Both the position numbers and the translations under genes were made by a program. From Flaccisagitta enflata (taxonomy: Eukaryota; Chaetognatha; Sagittoidea; Aphragmophora), in contig OZ231127.1 in NCBI GenBank assembly GCA_965153355.1, positions 51,212,001 through 51,276,000 on the forward strand: a DNA stretch of 64,000 nt, written 5' to 3'. Position 1 is the first letter of the stretch, and every line of letters begins with the position of its first letter. The notes under the pieces are model-generated. The model was not told the DNA's origin. It ran no database searches and saw nothing but the letters and a program-made list of their open reading frames with translations. Below, piece by piece: positions 45,400-57,370 of the stretch.

Positions 45400-48300
45400 T
45401 TAGCGTTTTTATGAGTCCAATTCCAGCCGCACAAGCTTTGTGCGGTCTTTCGTCATGATCTTTTCATCTTCGCGCCGGATGTGAGCCCTCCGGACATGGG
45501 CTGACGGACCCTCGACGCCCATGACACGTCCTAAGCTCCAATTGTGACGAGGTAGCGTTTAGTCCATGACGATGACCATGTCATCAACGCGCGTCTCTCT
45601 CGGATCTCGACCATTTGCTTCGCGCGTGAAGAAGCGACAAATATTCGACCCTCCACGATTTCCAAAGCGCATCCACACGCGATTGCGCACGCCTCCATTG
45701 AACCTTAGCGGGGTCGGCGTCAGAGTTGGCGGCTTGTTGCACCAGATCCAGAGGGAGCTGGCCGGATGTTGATGGTTTAGGATATGATTCGGTGTAGGGC
45801 CTCAGAGTCATTTGGATCATCGCTGAGCGCTGTCAGAGGACGGCGATTGAGGAATCCTTCAACTTCGACAACGGCAGTGTTGAAGGCGTCGGCGTGGAGG
45901 ATGGCGCCAGTCGAGATGGAAGCAAGATGGCGCTTAAGGAGAGCGACGATTCTCTCCCACACCCCTCCATAGTGGGGTGTTCTCGTGATGAAATCCCACG
46001 AAGGCAGCGCCCCGCTGCAAAATTCAGGAGTCGACGAGCCCGGTTCCAAGCTTCCATTTATCTTAGGGATGTTGTTGGCGCCAACTATAGATTCGTTCCA
46101 CAGTCTAAGAAGTGAACCGGCGGATTCCTGGGCGCCTTGCTGCAAAGCGGATGATTGCATTTACCATCGCATCGGCTGACATGTTGAAGAGCAATTCCAC
46201 ATGGGCGACGCGTGACACGAAGCAGGTGAACACTGCGATCCACACCTTGTGATCCGCGCGCCCGTTCATTTTCACAATGAAATGCCCCATGACGTCCAAT
46301 CCAGTCTCTGCAAAGACAGGCGCAGGATTGACGCGATTTGATGGAAGATTAGCCATTTGCTGATTTGCGTTCTTTTTGAAGTTCTTCTATCTAGCACATG
46401 TTTGGCAGCGCTCTTGACAGCCTGAAGACCTTTTGTAATCCACACAAATTGGCGTAATTGGCACAATGTATGCTTTGCACCAGCGTGAAAATCATTATGA
46501 TGATAATGGCGAATTAATGATTTCACATTCTCGTCTTTTGGCGGAAGGATAAAGGAAATTTAAGCGTCGTGAGCGATGTTTGGAGTCTCAATCGACTGCC
46601 AGACGCGAAGGATGCCGTCGTCGTCGACGAAAGGGTTCAACTTTCGCATCTCCTTGTTTTTGATGATAAAGTCACGACGGCTTTCTGGCTTAAAGACTTT
46701 TCCCAATTCCAATTGTTCGAAGACGTCCGAATAATGTTGCCGCTGCATTGACTAGACGAGCTGTTTGCGCGCCTCCTCCACGACGTCTTGCGTCACTTCC
46801 GGTTTAGGAAGGAGATCTTTTGCTGCTCGTGTCTTCGCCCTAGGATGCGCTCTCCACCTTTTGACTGCGATGAGAACCATGCCGATGATCCGCAATTTCT
46901 GCATCCATTTTCCCCGAGAAGCTGCTGCAAGAAATATCGCGTCAGCCACTTGTTTTTCACTCTCAGCCGCATACAGAGCGGCGACCTGTGCAGAAATAAG
47001 ACGCGTCGCGATGTGCGTCTTTGGCCGGTGATCTTCTGAAAGACGCAAAAATGCAGGACCGTGATGGAATTGACGCCATTTTCGGCTTCATGGGCCTGGA
47101 TACCTCTGCCGCATTGGTCCGCTTGGTTGTTTGACGAGTCAGCACAGCGCCACTGTTGAGGATCAGACCCACTGTGGATCTTGGAGAGACGATGTGCGAA
47201 GAATCCAGGCCTCGGTTTTGCCGGATTGTAAATCATCTTCAGTGCAGATTCAGAATCAGACCAAAATCTGACGACAAGATTGTCCAAGTTGATGGTCCTT
47301 CCGGCGGAAAGCGTTTGAGCTGCACTGCTTTTTCTGCGGATACAATCTCGGCGCGTGGAGAGCTGTTGTGATGAGGCACGTTTTGGATTGAGGAAGGAAT
47401 GACGTGAGATTTGGAGGCAATGAATGAAATGTGAACATCTCCATCTCGGTTGACTTGACGTCGATATGCAACTGCTCCATATCCGCCTTTTGGAGCTGCA
47501 TCGCAAAAGATTTCGATTGTGACTTCCATAATGTCACTATTGTCGACTCTGCTATTCCACCAGCGTTCAATTCGGTATTGTTGTAGAGGCCAAGATGAAG
47601 TGGCGGAAGAAGATTCCTCGGCCAGCTCTCTTCCAAGAGCGAATCCCATCCCACTTCCTGTGGACGACAGAGTTGAAGATGTCATCTGCCGATGTATGCG
47701 CTTGGGCTCCAAAATCCCAATGGATCATAAAGTTTGGCTTGCATGGAGACCAATTGACGAGGTGTTTTTGCTCTAAAAGTTTTGAATTCCTCGTCGCAGA
47801 TGAAGATAAGGCGTCTTCCTTCGGAAGCCATGAGACGCCCAACACCTTCGTCGGCGCATCATCTTGCTTATCTGAGATAGGAATTGGCACGTTTGGATCT
47901 CCATCCATCAATTGCCGCGCATTACTTTCCACTTCACAAGATCCATCCCGCCTTCAGCCATCGCCGCCACTGCATCCACCTTCCCAACTGCAGTGTACGT
48001 CGACGAATCCCACCCCCACTTCCGTCGTCAGCGTGAAGCCGAAGCGAATAAGATCGTAGACGTTGTGGGGATATTTGGGCCGGATTACTTCAGCATGCTT
48101 TCTGACGGTGAAAGGCGTGGCGAATGAGCTGGATTGGCTACCGAAGACATGTAATAAGAACAGATTCAAAATGGCTTCTCGTAGAGTACAGTCTTTGAAC
48201 CAAGAGAATCTGAACAGATCAGCATCGTCAGGATGGACGCGGATCTGGTGGAAGAACGCCTTTATATCACACATAAAGGCGATCTTCCACTGACACTTAT

Positions 48301-49345
48301 GAGGATGTCATCAGCTGTTCATCAAGTTTGGACCTCCGGCAGGCAAATCATTGAGTGAGATCCCGTCGGTCGCAGCACGCGCATCGTGACATCGCTAGCG
48401 TTTTGCCGCGCCAATTCGCTGTATAGGCGGCAAGTACCAGCGCTGGCTTCTCCAGTACTGTAGGTAAACCGTCAGCGTTATCAATCTCAATAACCACTCC
48501 CGTCTCGTAAAATTTCTCGATCTCACGGAAGACTCTTTCTTTGAGAGGCTGGATCCGCTTGAAGCGGAAACGTTGATTGCCGAGCCGCTTCATCGCAGTG
48601 GGTCGTGACTTCACTCTTCTCAGAATTTCCAGATGATCTTTTCGTGATGAAATTTCCATGTGACAGGAGCGAAATACTTTTTCACAATTGGGCAAAAATA
48701 CGTCTTTTCCTCTAACATTTTGCACACTCTGATATTCTCAAGGGAATCACCCATCTCCTCTTGCGAGACGATTGATGATGCAAAGTCATGGTAGAAGATG
48801 CGGTCAATGTTGCTGTTGAGGGCGCGATTGTCGAGGATGCCGATCGATGTTATCGTTGAGGACGGTCATCCGTTGGGTAAAGCGTTGATGATGCAACATC
48901 TCGTCCTCTCTTCCCCGTCTTTCCACATACCGTCCAACCGAATAGACATCTGAAGCAAGTCAAAGATCCTGAAAGCCCTCGACGGATTTCTTGAGCGACG
49001 GCGGCATCCGCATGCGCCGCTCCGATGATCATCATCCACCGCCTTCAGCTTCTGGAAATTTTATGTCTCTGATGTGAGGTTGGTCAGATAAATTCATGGA
49101 GAAAGAGGAGGAGTGTCGCGTTCACTTTCGTTAACAAATCACCCGCCAATGCGTCGTTGACGTCGACGACATATTCCTCGTCGACCGATTGCATAGTGAA
49201 TGATGTGATGAAACGATCCTCACAACACGATTTCCCACAGTAATCACCATCATTTGCACTATTTTCGTTGGAATCAGAAGGCCCTGCGAATGACATTGGT
49301 ACTGATCACGTCGCGATCAGCGCCTGAGTCGATCATAGCGTATAT
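45400..49345 (-). pseudogene. pol: BEL/Pao pol polyprotein (protease-RT-RNase H-integrase), decayed
   Basis: In minus-strand order: aspartic protease motif DSGAD (49316-49330); pre-RT segment RIQPLKERVFREIEKFYETG (about 48550); DARAATDGISLNDLPAGGPN (about 48370); RT motif A CDIKAFFHQIRV and HVFGSQSSSFATPF (about 48270-48080). The Asp pair region is disrupted by a frame change near 48010. RNase H: EIFCDAAPKGGYGAVAYRR and FWSDSESALKMI. PFVDDDGILRVWQSIETPNI (about 46640) precedes the zinc-binding segment LIRHYHHNDFHAGAKHTLCQ (about 46500), where the paired Cys residues are not in the same frame. Integrase core: MANLPSNRV, GLDVMGHF (first Asp), VFTCFVSRVAHVELL; the usual second Asp segment reads LWNESIVGANN, so that Asp is not visible. 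PHYGGVWERIV holds the Glu. The C-terminal DUF5641-like part reads WKSWRVEYLSLLHARSKW, then WSLGRVMGVEGPSAHVRRAH. Confidence 0.85.
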
Positions 49346-49456
49346 GCGTCCTCTCTTTGCCGAAGAATTGTTTATGATGATCACTGGAGGCATTCGGACG
49401 GAGGACAAGCGTCGTCGAATGAAGAAGGCGGACGCTGACGTTGCCGTCGCCGCCAG

Positions 49457-52400
49457 TCATGCCGTAGCATTAGGAGAGATTACTTCCGTTGGATTGGCTG
49501 CTTCAGCCGTCGTCGGAGCTGTTGGTGCTGCTGCAGCCGCATCCTCTGACTTTTTGAATGGAGCTAGCGGTACTTTATTTCCCTGCTTGTTTTCTCCTTT
49601 CTTCTCTTCCTTTTCTTCTTTCTTGTAGGTGCGCCCGTGGAGAATAGTTGCGTGCCGCTTCTTGCAGATTTGGCAAGTTGGTCTGTTCACGCACCCTTTG
49701 GCGTTGTGTCCTGGCGCGAGGCAGTGGAAGCAAAGGCGACGAGACATGATCTTCTGAACTCTCGCGTCCACTTCCAACTCTGACAACTGATGACACTCTT
49801 CCGTTTGATGCATTCCACTGCAGACGTTGCAGCGGTCCGTCGACTGCACTTTTTGCTTGCCATTGGTCAAGGCATCCTCGTATGATGATGGCGCCTCTTT
49901 TTCTGTCGTTGCAACTGCTGCCACTGATGCTGTCTTGCAGCTTGCGCCTTTGTTGCGCTGGATCACCGCCCATGTCTCAATCATATGAACCAAGTTATCG
50001 AATGAAAATAACTGTCCATTTAGGGCTGCTTCATGTTGCTTTTCCCAGAATTTATCTGCAAGATGGAGGACCCTCTTATTGAGGATCTCCTGCAGCAGCT
50101 CGTCACGATAACATTGTTGCACTTCTCCACAGGTCCTCGCAATCTTCTTTCCCTTTTGCAACCTTGCAGACAAATTGAAATGCCTTGCATGGTCGGCCGA
50201 GCTGGATCTTTGCCTCCGCGACGATTTCGTTGAACAGCGCCGCAATGTTGCAGCGCCTTGCCATAAAGACGACGTCCATTTTGCGAAGGCGTCGTCAATT
50301 TCTCCTCTTGCTGTCGCTTCAGTTGCATCAATCGTCGCAGATTTCAATGATCTCATTTGCTGGTCCAGCCAGCCATTGACGCAATTCCAATAAGATGTCC
50401 CCCAACGTCAAGCCTTCATGCTTCTCAGCATCTTTGAACTTCCTCCACATCTTGAAGTCGGTGGATGAAAGCTCCTGCAGAGGCTTCTCGGGTCTTGCTC
50501 TCTCCAACGCTTTAAGGCCGGGAAGCCTCATGCTGTGCAGATGAGATATATACTCTGCACAACATGTCCAGAGCCGGATTGTTGGGCATCTGAGCGTGGA
50601 CTTCCGGTTAGCGGGCTACTTGATGATGCTCCACTTGATGATACGCCGGGGGTTGTTGGGTAAAGGCGTATTGACCCCCGACTTTTACCGGAGATCTTTT
50701 CTTGGTGGTTTTTATACTCCACCCAACTTCTTCTTGTTGATTCATCTGTTGTTGGCGATCATCTTGGTAGAATCGGGGAGCATCAAAATCTTGGCGGGCG
50801 TACTATAACTTTGTTGCATTCTTCTTTCGTTGTTTCTCTTCTGCTCTGTTTTGGCACAAGGTCAAATCTCTCTGCTGAATCTGCATCTTCAAATATCACT
50901 TCCTGCAAACGTTGATTCTGCTGGATGACTTCCGCTTGGGTGCTGAGCGCTTGCGCTGCAGCTTTTGGCTGCAATCCTCAGTGGTATCTTCTTGGTAGGC
51001 CTTTCTTCCTCTCTATCTTGCAGCTGCTGTGTGCTTAAGTCAGCGGCGACCTCTGCCTCTGCCTCCTGCGCATCGCCTCCGTTTGCCTCACCTCCGCCTG
51101 GCTGTGTTGAAGACCTTTTCCTCTTGATGGAGAAGACTAGTCTCCTTCTATGAACCAGTCCTGGCTTCTGAAGTCACTTCCGGTGCAGTGGAGAATACGT
51201 TGCTGCTGGGGTTTGGTGATGCTGATCCTGATGCTCAGCTGCTGTTGTTGAAGCCGTTGCTGCTGCCACTGTTGATGTTGAGGCTGCTGTTGCTGGTCAG
51301 GACGCCGTTGCTGTTCATTCTGCTGCTGCAGTTGACGCTGGCGCTGTCCTTGCTGCTGCTGCTGCTCGAACTGTTGCTGCTGCTGCATCGGCAACTTGAC
51401 GGACGTTTCCACTGACTGCACATGGCGTTGCTGCACGTTCGAATTAAGCAATCAGTTGAAATTTCTGAAGATAGATCAGCAGGTCTTTTGGCGGAAGCTT
51501 CTGGGTGCTGCTTGTCCAGCTCAGACAGTTGTCTAAGCTTCACATCCCACTGCTCTAAAGCTCCACCAATGCCGCCGTCGTTCAGGCTATTCCAGTGCTT
51601 TCGTTGCATTTCTGCCGCATTGTTGAATACCCCTGCTCTTCTATCTTCATCTCGTTGTTGCTGCTGGCGAAAGTCACACATTCTGTCGTATAACTCTTTG
51701 TCTTCTTGTGATGAGCTTCGCTGTTGGAATCCCAATGGCTCCATAATCGGCACCTTTGGAGCTGTTGCTGCACCACCACCTTCACCTTCAGCCATCATGC
51801 GCAGACGTTGTTCTGCAAGGCGTTGCTGTCTTTCTTCTTCCGTTTCTTCACTGACGTTCATGCTTTCGACAAGATGGTTGTTTGGCGCTGGAGGATCCAC
51901 CACTACAGCTGGAATCGCGGCGGAAGGTTGCTGTTGCTGCTGCGGTTGCTGTTGCATTCGTTCGTCTGCATTATTTTTTCGCTGTTGTTGTTGTTCATGC
52001 GGCTGCATAACTGGTTGATGTTGTTGCAGCCCTTGTTGTTGTTGCTGTTGCTGCTGCTGCTCGTGGTGTTGTTGTTGTTGAACCACATGTTGTGGCGCCG
52101 GCTGCTGCGATTTGTGGTGTTGTTGGTCTTGTTGTTGAAATTGTTGAGTTGCTGCAACTGCTGCTGCTGCAGCAGCTCACTGCAATTGAGCTGTACGTTG
52201 CTGCTCACTGGTCGGTGGAGTTGACGTTGCTGTTGGAGTTGCTGCTGCTGCATCTGCAATTGATGCTGCTGCTGTTGCTCCTGTTGCAGTCGCTACTCCT
52301 CCTCACGTTGTTGCTGCTGCATATCATCTATCTTTCGACGGCCTTGTCGCAATTCCTCCTCCAGCTGCCTACCCCATCTGTCTCTCTCCGCACTCCTGTT

Positions 52401-53235
52401 GACGAAGCGTCGCCTCGCCCTCTCCTGCGGCGTCAGTCCGTTGATGATCCCCTGACCTCTTGTGAGAGCGTCGGCGTCGTCGAGATCTGCAAGCATGTCG
52501 TCAGCTTGCTCCATTCGCGACGCACGTGCGGGTTCGATTTCCGAGACCAAATCCGAGACCCAGTGATTGATGACATCTCCTCTTTGGATCGGCGGCAGAT
52601 TTTAAGGTCAGCCGCCAGTCGGAGATTGCGCACCATGTCGCGGGACCGGAAGTGGTAGATACTCAGATCCGTCGGGGTTTGGCGAAGGCGTTCGCATCCA
52701 TGGTGTTGGAGCGCCAGTCACATTGTCACGGGCGGCATGAGTGTCAGTTGGAAGACTGTTCCATGAGAATTCATTGACAGGTCGTTTACGATTCCCAATG
52801 TCATCATGTATTGCATTAGTGCTGTCGGCGTTGGAGGGAAAACCCTCTGGATAATTTTCCTGATCGAAGAAGCACATGGGGTTCCAATCGAGCATAATTC
52901 GGCACAAAGTGGATGACTTGAATCGAAGAGGGCCACTGGGCATCGAGTCGAGCACCATTTGCCTTGCGTATGATATAAAGTCGTAAACCATATCCCGAAG
53001 GCCATGTCGAGCGCCATCTGATTCGCATGCGGCGTCGTCGAAATCATTGGATCCTTCGGCGCAAGCGGCGACGGCGTCGAAAAGGCGCCGGCATCCTTCC
53101 ATCTCCGCCGTGTTGTCGTTTCTCATCGCGCTTAGCAACGACCCGACCTCGGACACTGATTCAAACCGAAGTGAGATACCACGAGAGGGCGTTGACGGTG
53201 AGACAGTGTATGTCGTCGTTACGCGCGGCTGCCAT
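49457..53235 (-). pseudogene. gag: BEL/Pao gag with zinc knuckles and Gln-rich middle, decayed
   Basis: Minus strand. Likely ATG at 53235 (MAAARNDDIHCLTVNALSWY), then a frame change into a ~180-residue segment (53156-52608), a coiled region (52550-52293), a very Gln-rich region (52259-51235), a segment with LPGLKALERARPEKPLQELS and FKMWRKFKD (DUF1759-like, 50531-50328), and an open 299-codon stretch to 49457. The last holds RCNVCSGMHQTEECHQL, the CCHC knuckle LCFHCLAPGHNAKGCV, and TCQICKKRHATILHGRTY, an arrangement characteristic of BEL/Pao gag. Gag would package the element RNA. Several frame changes make it non-functional. The Gln-rich tract is unusually long. Confidence 0.75.
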
Positions 53236-53315
53236 TGTCAATTTAGCTTTTCGGAGAGTCGAAGATGCGAAGAGTCGAAGTCGTTTTAAATTATTTGAAA
53301 TATAATTTCGCCCGA

Positions 53316-54184
53316 GTTTCAACTGGCACTGTCTACTGGCGTATCTGGCTGGCAAACTTATTTGGTGAAAGAAAGAGTTGGCAGTTAGAAAATAAGGCGA
53401 TCGTCTGTTGGCTCATAAAAATTGCCAACTGAAGAGGGAAAAAATGAGGAAAGTGGGCGTTAATTTTGCAGTCAGCAGCGCCAAGAATAACATAGAAAAT
53501 CAGACAGACACAATAAAGGACAGCAGCACACTGACAACATATTCTTCTTCAGAGCCCATGCCACCTGATAATGCCCCTGCCCCGGCCTATCCCATTAGAT
53601 TCATCCATATCATCCCCATGAAAGTAAGCTGATCGGGCAAGCGATAAAACATACTAAAATCCGGAGATAAAAATGCAAAAGGGCAAAAAGACAAAAATAA
53701 CAGACCGGAAGACAAGATAAAAGCAACGTTAATAAAAGCAAAGACGCGTCTATAAAAGACTTACTTTTAGTACCTTTTTCGTTGGTTTCAACCCTGAGTC
53801 TGTCGAAGTCAAATTAACGTTAATTGTCCGTTCATTAGTTATCTGCAATAAAAAAGATGAGAGATTATTGAAATTAGTAAAATCCAAGGGCGCATTCAAT
53901 CAATCACGAAAAATCAATCAATCACTTTAGGAAGCAATGCCGTAAATAAATAAAATCAATCAGTCAAAAAATTGGATGATACGAAAGGCGAGTTACGTAT
54001 GTATGCACCGTAATAAAAACAAATGGCACAAAATACAGGCGCAACCATATGGTTACATACAGCGTTCAATATAAAAAATGGCGAGAAACAAAAAACGGCG
54101 CTGGCATTGAATAATAGAGAAGAAGAAAAGCCAAAGCACGCAAAAGAGACAAAAGCACATAGCAAAAACAGACTGGACCTAGAA
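53316..54184 (-). repeat. BEL/Pao 5' LTR
   Basis: Direct repeat of 41005-41921. The two copies have many substitutions and small indels, so the insertion is not recent. No convincing tRNA primer-binding site directly follows it. Confidence 0.75.
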
Positions 54185-54189
54185 CACAG

Positions 54190-54505
54190 CAGGGGGTAGT
54201 CAACACTTGCGGGGGTAGTCAACAATTGGGGAGTAGTTGACACTTTTGGGGAGTAGTCAACACTTTTGGGGGGCAGACAACACTTGTGGGAGGTATTCAA
54301 CACTTGTGGGGGGTAGTTAACACTTGCAGCGGGTAGTAGACACTTGCAGGGGGTAGTTGTCACTTGCGAAAGATAGGCACTGCGAGGGGTAGTCGACACT
54401 TGCGGGGTAGTCAACACTTTGACGGGGTGATGGACAATTAGAGGTAAGGGGATTTGTACTTATGGGGGATAGTTGGCACTACGGAGAGTAGTTGACATTT
54501 GCTGG
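54190..54505 (-). repeat. Satellite array, right arm of element N
   Basis: Units of GGGGGTAGTCAACACTTGCG, continuing the array broken at 40998. Confidence 0.85.
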
Positions 54506-55046
54506 CTGGCTTTGCAACTGAATGACAACATATATACTTTCAATTTCTGAAGAGTTCATTTTAACAATTTGCATGGCCTCCCTGTAGTAATTGTTCTTCT
54601 GTAAGTTTGCTTCAGTCCTTAGTAATTTTCTACATAGCAGTTATAAGCCTGCATTTTGAAAAAAATCACACCTCAGCATCCTATCAGTGATTAGCAAAAG
54701 TTGCGATTGTCGTTTTGTCCATAGACTGTTAAACCTGAAATTTGATCTAGTTCTGGATCTTACCAATATTTCTATCAATTTTTTATTTTAAGCAGAGATA
54801 TCGTCAAAAATGCTTGTGTCTATACTTTTGAGCTAGATAGTATTACTGAAAAAGATAAACTGAAAATTTTCACAAACCGTTTTTGTCCATTGAAAGGGGG
54901 CTGGTCAATAATATCAGTTTGCATAGAAAATATAAAATATAAAAAAATATGAAAAAACAAAGAACATAGTTCTGTTACTAAGTTGATCTTAAAGAGAACT
55001 ATGTTTTTGAAAATGCAAAATTTTTCTGTGTCAGCAAAATAGAAAA

Positions 55047-55204
55047 CAAGGCCGGGTACACAGCTACCCCAGTCCCGTGCGGATAGGCAGGCGAGTGCTG
55101 GAGAAAGTCCCTAGGGCATTTGGGCAGGTGCAGTAGGCTCAGAAAGCTAAAGAATGCCGAAAAAGTACAAAGGGGACCAACCGGCCGACCAACCGATCAA
55201 CAGT
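55047..55204 (+). mobile_element. Family A element, truncated
   Basis: CAAGGCCGGGTACACAGCTA CCCCAGTCCCGTGCGG ... CATTTGGGCAGGTGCAGTAG ... GACCAACCGGCCGACC. The hairpin end is missing. 54732-55046 before it is AT-rich and empty apart from the inverted scrap near 54812. Confidence 0.6.
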
Positions 55205-55444
55205 AAAATAGTATTGAAAACCCTCATGTTCTTGATTTTTCCCAAGGCCAGTGTTCATCAAAAGCCTCGTTTTAACACAAAATATGGCACAGATGTAAAT
55301 AACTGGTGTATCCAGTGATGCAAAAGTGAGGCGAAGCGATACATTTCTCCTTGAAAAATCTGACGTCTTAAACATTGAAATCTGACGAATTATTAGAAAT
55401 CGTTTTTGCCTTTCCGCTTATGCTTGAGATTCCTAATTCTTTGA

Positions 55445-55497
55445 AAAAAACCTTTGGGATTTTTTCTTAAGTTAAGAAAAAATCCCTAAGGTTTTTT
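55445..55497. repeat. Near-perfect ~26 bp-arm palindrome
   Basis: AAAAAAACCTTTGGGATTTT and its inverse AAAATCCCTAAGGTTTTTTT meet at TTAAGTTAAG. It touches the left end of the family B copy at 55493. Confidence 0.7.
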
Positions 55498-55766
55498 TGG
55501 GCAGCGGCCCCGAAGGGGACGATGTCCTGTAAAACAAAGGGAAAATTGACAAGAAATTGTTAAGAATACATAACTCACATTGAATATCATGGAAACTTGC
55601 CCCAAAGGCCTGAAATATGCCTTCTCAGGGCGTAAGGAAATTCACCCCTGCGGCATACAGGACATCGGCTCTTTGGGGCCGCTGCCCTGCTCTTACTCCA
55701 CTTCTTTAGCTGATCACTCCAAGCAGGGCATCGGGTACCGCTGATCATGTGCGATCCTTGGATGGC
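55493..55766 (-). mobile_element. Family B element, short, inverted
   Basis: GGGCAGCGGCCCCGAAGGGG ACGATGTCCTGTA ... TACAGGACATCGGCTCTTTG GGGCCGCTGCCCTGCT. GAAGCAGGGC-type stem partners, GGGTACCGCTGATCATGTGC and GATCCTTGGATGG close it. It almost lacks the minisatellite core. Confidence 0.75.
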
Positions 55767-55999
55767 TTGTTAGGCTCTCATAGTAGTGCTCTTAGATGTT
55801 ACACATTACACACAGATGGTTGAAATCTAGGAATAAGTGTTTACGCTGTAAACACAATTAATTGGAATAATTGTGAAAGATGTCATCACATGAAGCCATG
55901 GATGTAGGAGACGCCACGTCCACCACGTCCATAAACGTGGTAAAAGTCGGTCTTTAAAACCAAGTCGGACTTGAATAAGGAGTGATTCTAGGTTGAATA

Positions 56000-56750
56000 G
56001 TTGCAAAAGCGTTAGATGGTCAGCGGTACCCGTGCCGTGCTTAGGTAGGTTGTGCTTGAAGTTGAGGGAGGGAGCAGGGCAGCGGCTCCAAAGGGGTCGA
56101 TGACCTACGCTTTCACACATATGGGGAATTTTCTCCTCCTCCTGGCAATTGAGATTTGGGTCTTTAGGCGGAGATTTAGGCCTGAAGGCTGAGATTTGGG
56201 CCTAAAGGCTGATTTTGGGCCTGGAGGCTTAGATTTGGGTCAGGAGGCAAGGATTTGGGACCTAAGGTTGGGATTTAGGCGTTGAGGGTGGGATTGGGGC
56301 CTTAAGGCTGGGATAGGGGCCTTTAGGCTGGGATTGGGGCCTCAAGGATGGGATTAGGGCCTCAAGGTTGGGATTTGGGCCTCGAGGTTGGGATTTAAGC
56401 ATTGAGGCTTGTATTTGGGCCTGAAGGCTGAGATTTGGGTGTCCAGGATTGGATTATGGTCTCCAGGATTAGATTTTGGGCCTTGAGGATGGGATCTGAG
56501 CCTCAAGGATCTGATTTGAGCCTCAAGGATGGGATTTGGGCTTTGAGACTGGGATTTGGGTCTCAAGGCTGGGTGGGATATGGGCCTCAAGGCTGGGATT
56601 TGGGCCTCAAGGCTGGGATCTGGGCGAGGCAGGGATTTGGGCCTGGAGGCTAGGATTTGAACAGGGGGGGACAGACGGACAGAGAAGGAGAAAATTCCCC
56701 GTTTGTGTGAAAGCATAGGTCATCGACCCCTTCAGGACCGCTGCCCAAAA
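56000..56750 (+). mobile_element. Family B element, GGCTGGGATTTGGG subtype
   Basis: GTTGCAAAAGCGTTAGATGG TCAGCGGTACCCG; CAGGGCAGCGGCTCCAAAGG GGTCGATGACCTACGCTTTC; about 22 units of CTCAAGGCTGGGATTTGGGC; right end GTGTGAAAGCATAGGTCATC GACCCCTTCAGGACCGCTGC CC. Same subtype as 25817-26464. Confidence 0.75.
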
Positions 56751-56875
56751 ATTAAAAATTTCATTGAGAAACAATTCAAAAAGAGAACAATTTAGCTTAG
56801 TTTGTTTGAATTATCACAAAAAAAACTCTAGATGGAAGATTTTCATTCATAAATGATGCAAAAATTAAAAAAAAA

Positions 56876-57063
56876 GGCCAACACCTATAAGTCGCGTGCG
56901 AGACTTACAGAGTGACTTAGAATGGCTTAAAATGACCAAAATGGCCTAAAGAAATAAAATTGATAAAAAAAGTAAAATGAGGACCAACCGACCGACCGAC
57001 GGACAACCGACTGGCCAACCGACGTACAGACAAAGCGGGGTGTAGAGTCGCGTGCACCCGACT
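56876..57063 (+). mobile_element. Family A variant
   Basis: GGCCAACACCTATAAGTCGC GTGCGAGACTTA, TGACTTAGAATGGC stretch, GACCAACCGACCGACCGACG run, end AGAGTCGCGTGCACCCGACT. Partner of 12858-13068. Confidence 0.7.
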
Positions 57064-57079
57064 AAAAATTTTTGAATTT

Positions 57080-57370
57080 TCATTTTATGGCCTCAAAGCT
57101 GGGGATAGGACCTTGAGACAGGGATTTTTGCCCATGAGACTGAGATTAAAGCCTTAAGGCTAGGATTTGGGTCTTTTGGCCGGGTATTGGGCCTCCTGGC
57201 TTGGACTTGAGCCTTGAGGCTGATTTGGGCCTTGAGGTTAAGATTTGGGCCTCAACACTGTGATTTGGGCCTTGAAGCTGGGATTTGGCTCTAGAGGCTA
57301 TTGTTCAGTCCTTGGAGATGAAATTTCGAGGCAAGGATGTGGGCCTCCAGGCTAGAATTTGATCATCACA
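57080..57370 (+). repeat. Minisatellite of GGCTGGGATTTGGG type
   Basis: About twelve degenerate units like the family B core (GAGGCTGATTTGGGCCTTGA), ending in a GGACCAATGGATGG run. No B end signatures were found. Confidence 0.6.

Larger units (their letters stand above)
41005..54184 (-). mobile_element. BEL/Pao LTR retrotransposon, ~13.2 kb, decayed
   Basis: Two direct LTRs (~0.9 kb) enclose, on the minus strand, a gag region with BEL-type zinc knuckles and then a pol with protease (DSGAD), reverse transcriptase, RNase H, H2C2-like zinc-binding, integrase core and a DUF5641-like tail. An unexplained ~3.4 kb region precedes the 3' LTR. CACAG occurs immediately outside both LTRs (41000-41004 and 54185-54189) as a candidate 5-bp target duplication. 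Many frameshifts and stops show it is inactive. BEL/Pao elements encode proteins that copy their RNA into DNA and insert it; they are confined to animals as far as known. Confidence 0.85.
38864..54731. mobile_element. Family N foldback element with satellite arms, split by BEL/Pao
   Basis: The left outer arm TAACAGTCTATGGACAAAAC G ... GCTAATCACCGGTAGGATGC TGAGGTGTGATC is the inverse of 54660-54731. The inner arms are tandem ~20 bp satellite in opposite orientations (39090-40035 versus 40050-40998 plus 54190-54505). Without the retrotransposon the element is about 2.7 kb. This resembles the architecture of Drosophila FB elements; homology is not implied. Confidence 0.75.

Noticed and set aside
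41005-54184. Ty3/Gypsy or Ty1/Copia classification
   Set aside because: Domain order with integrase last plus a DUF5641-like tail, BEL-type gag knuckles and the SLNDLPAGGP-type RT motif point to BEL/Pao.
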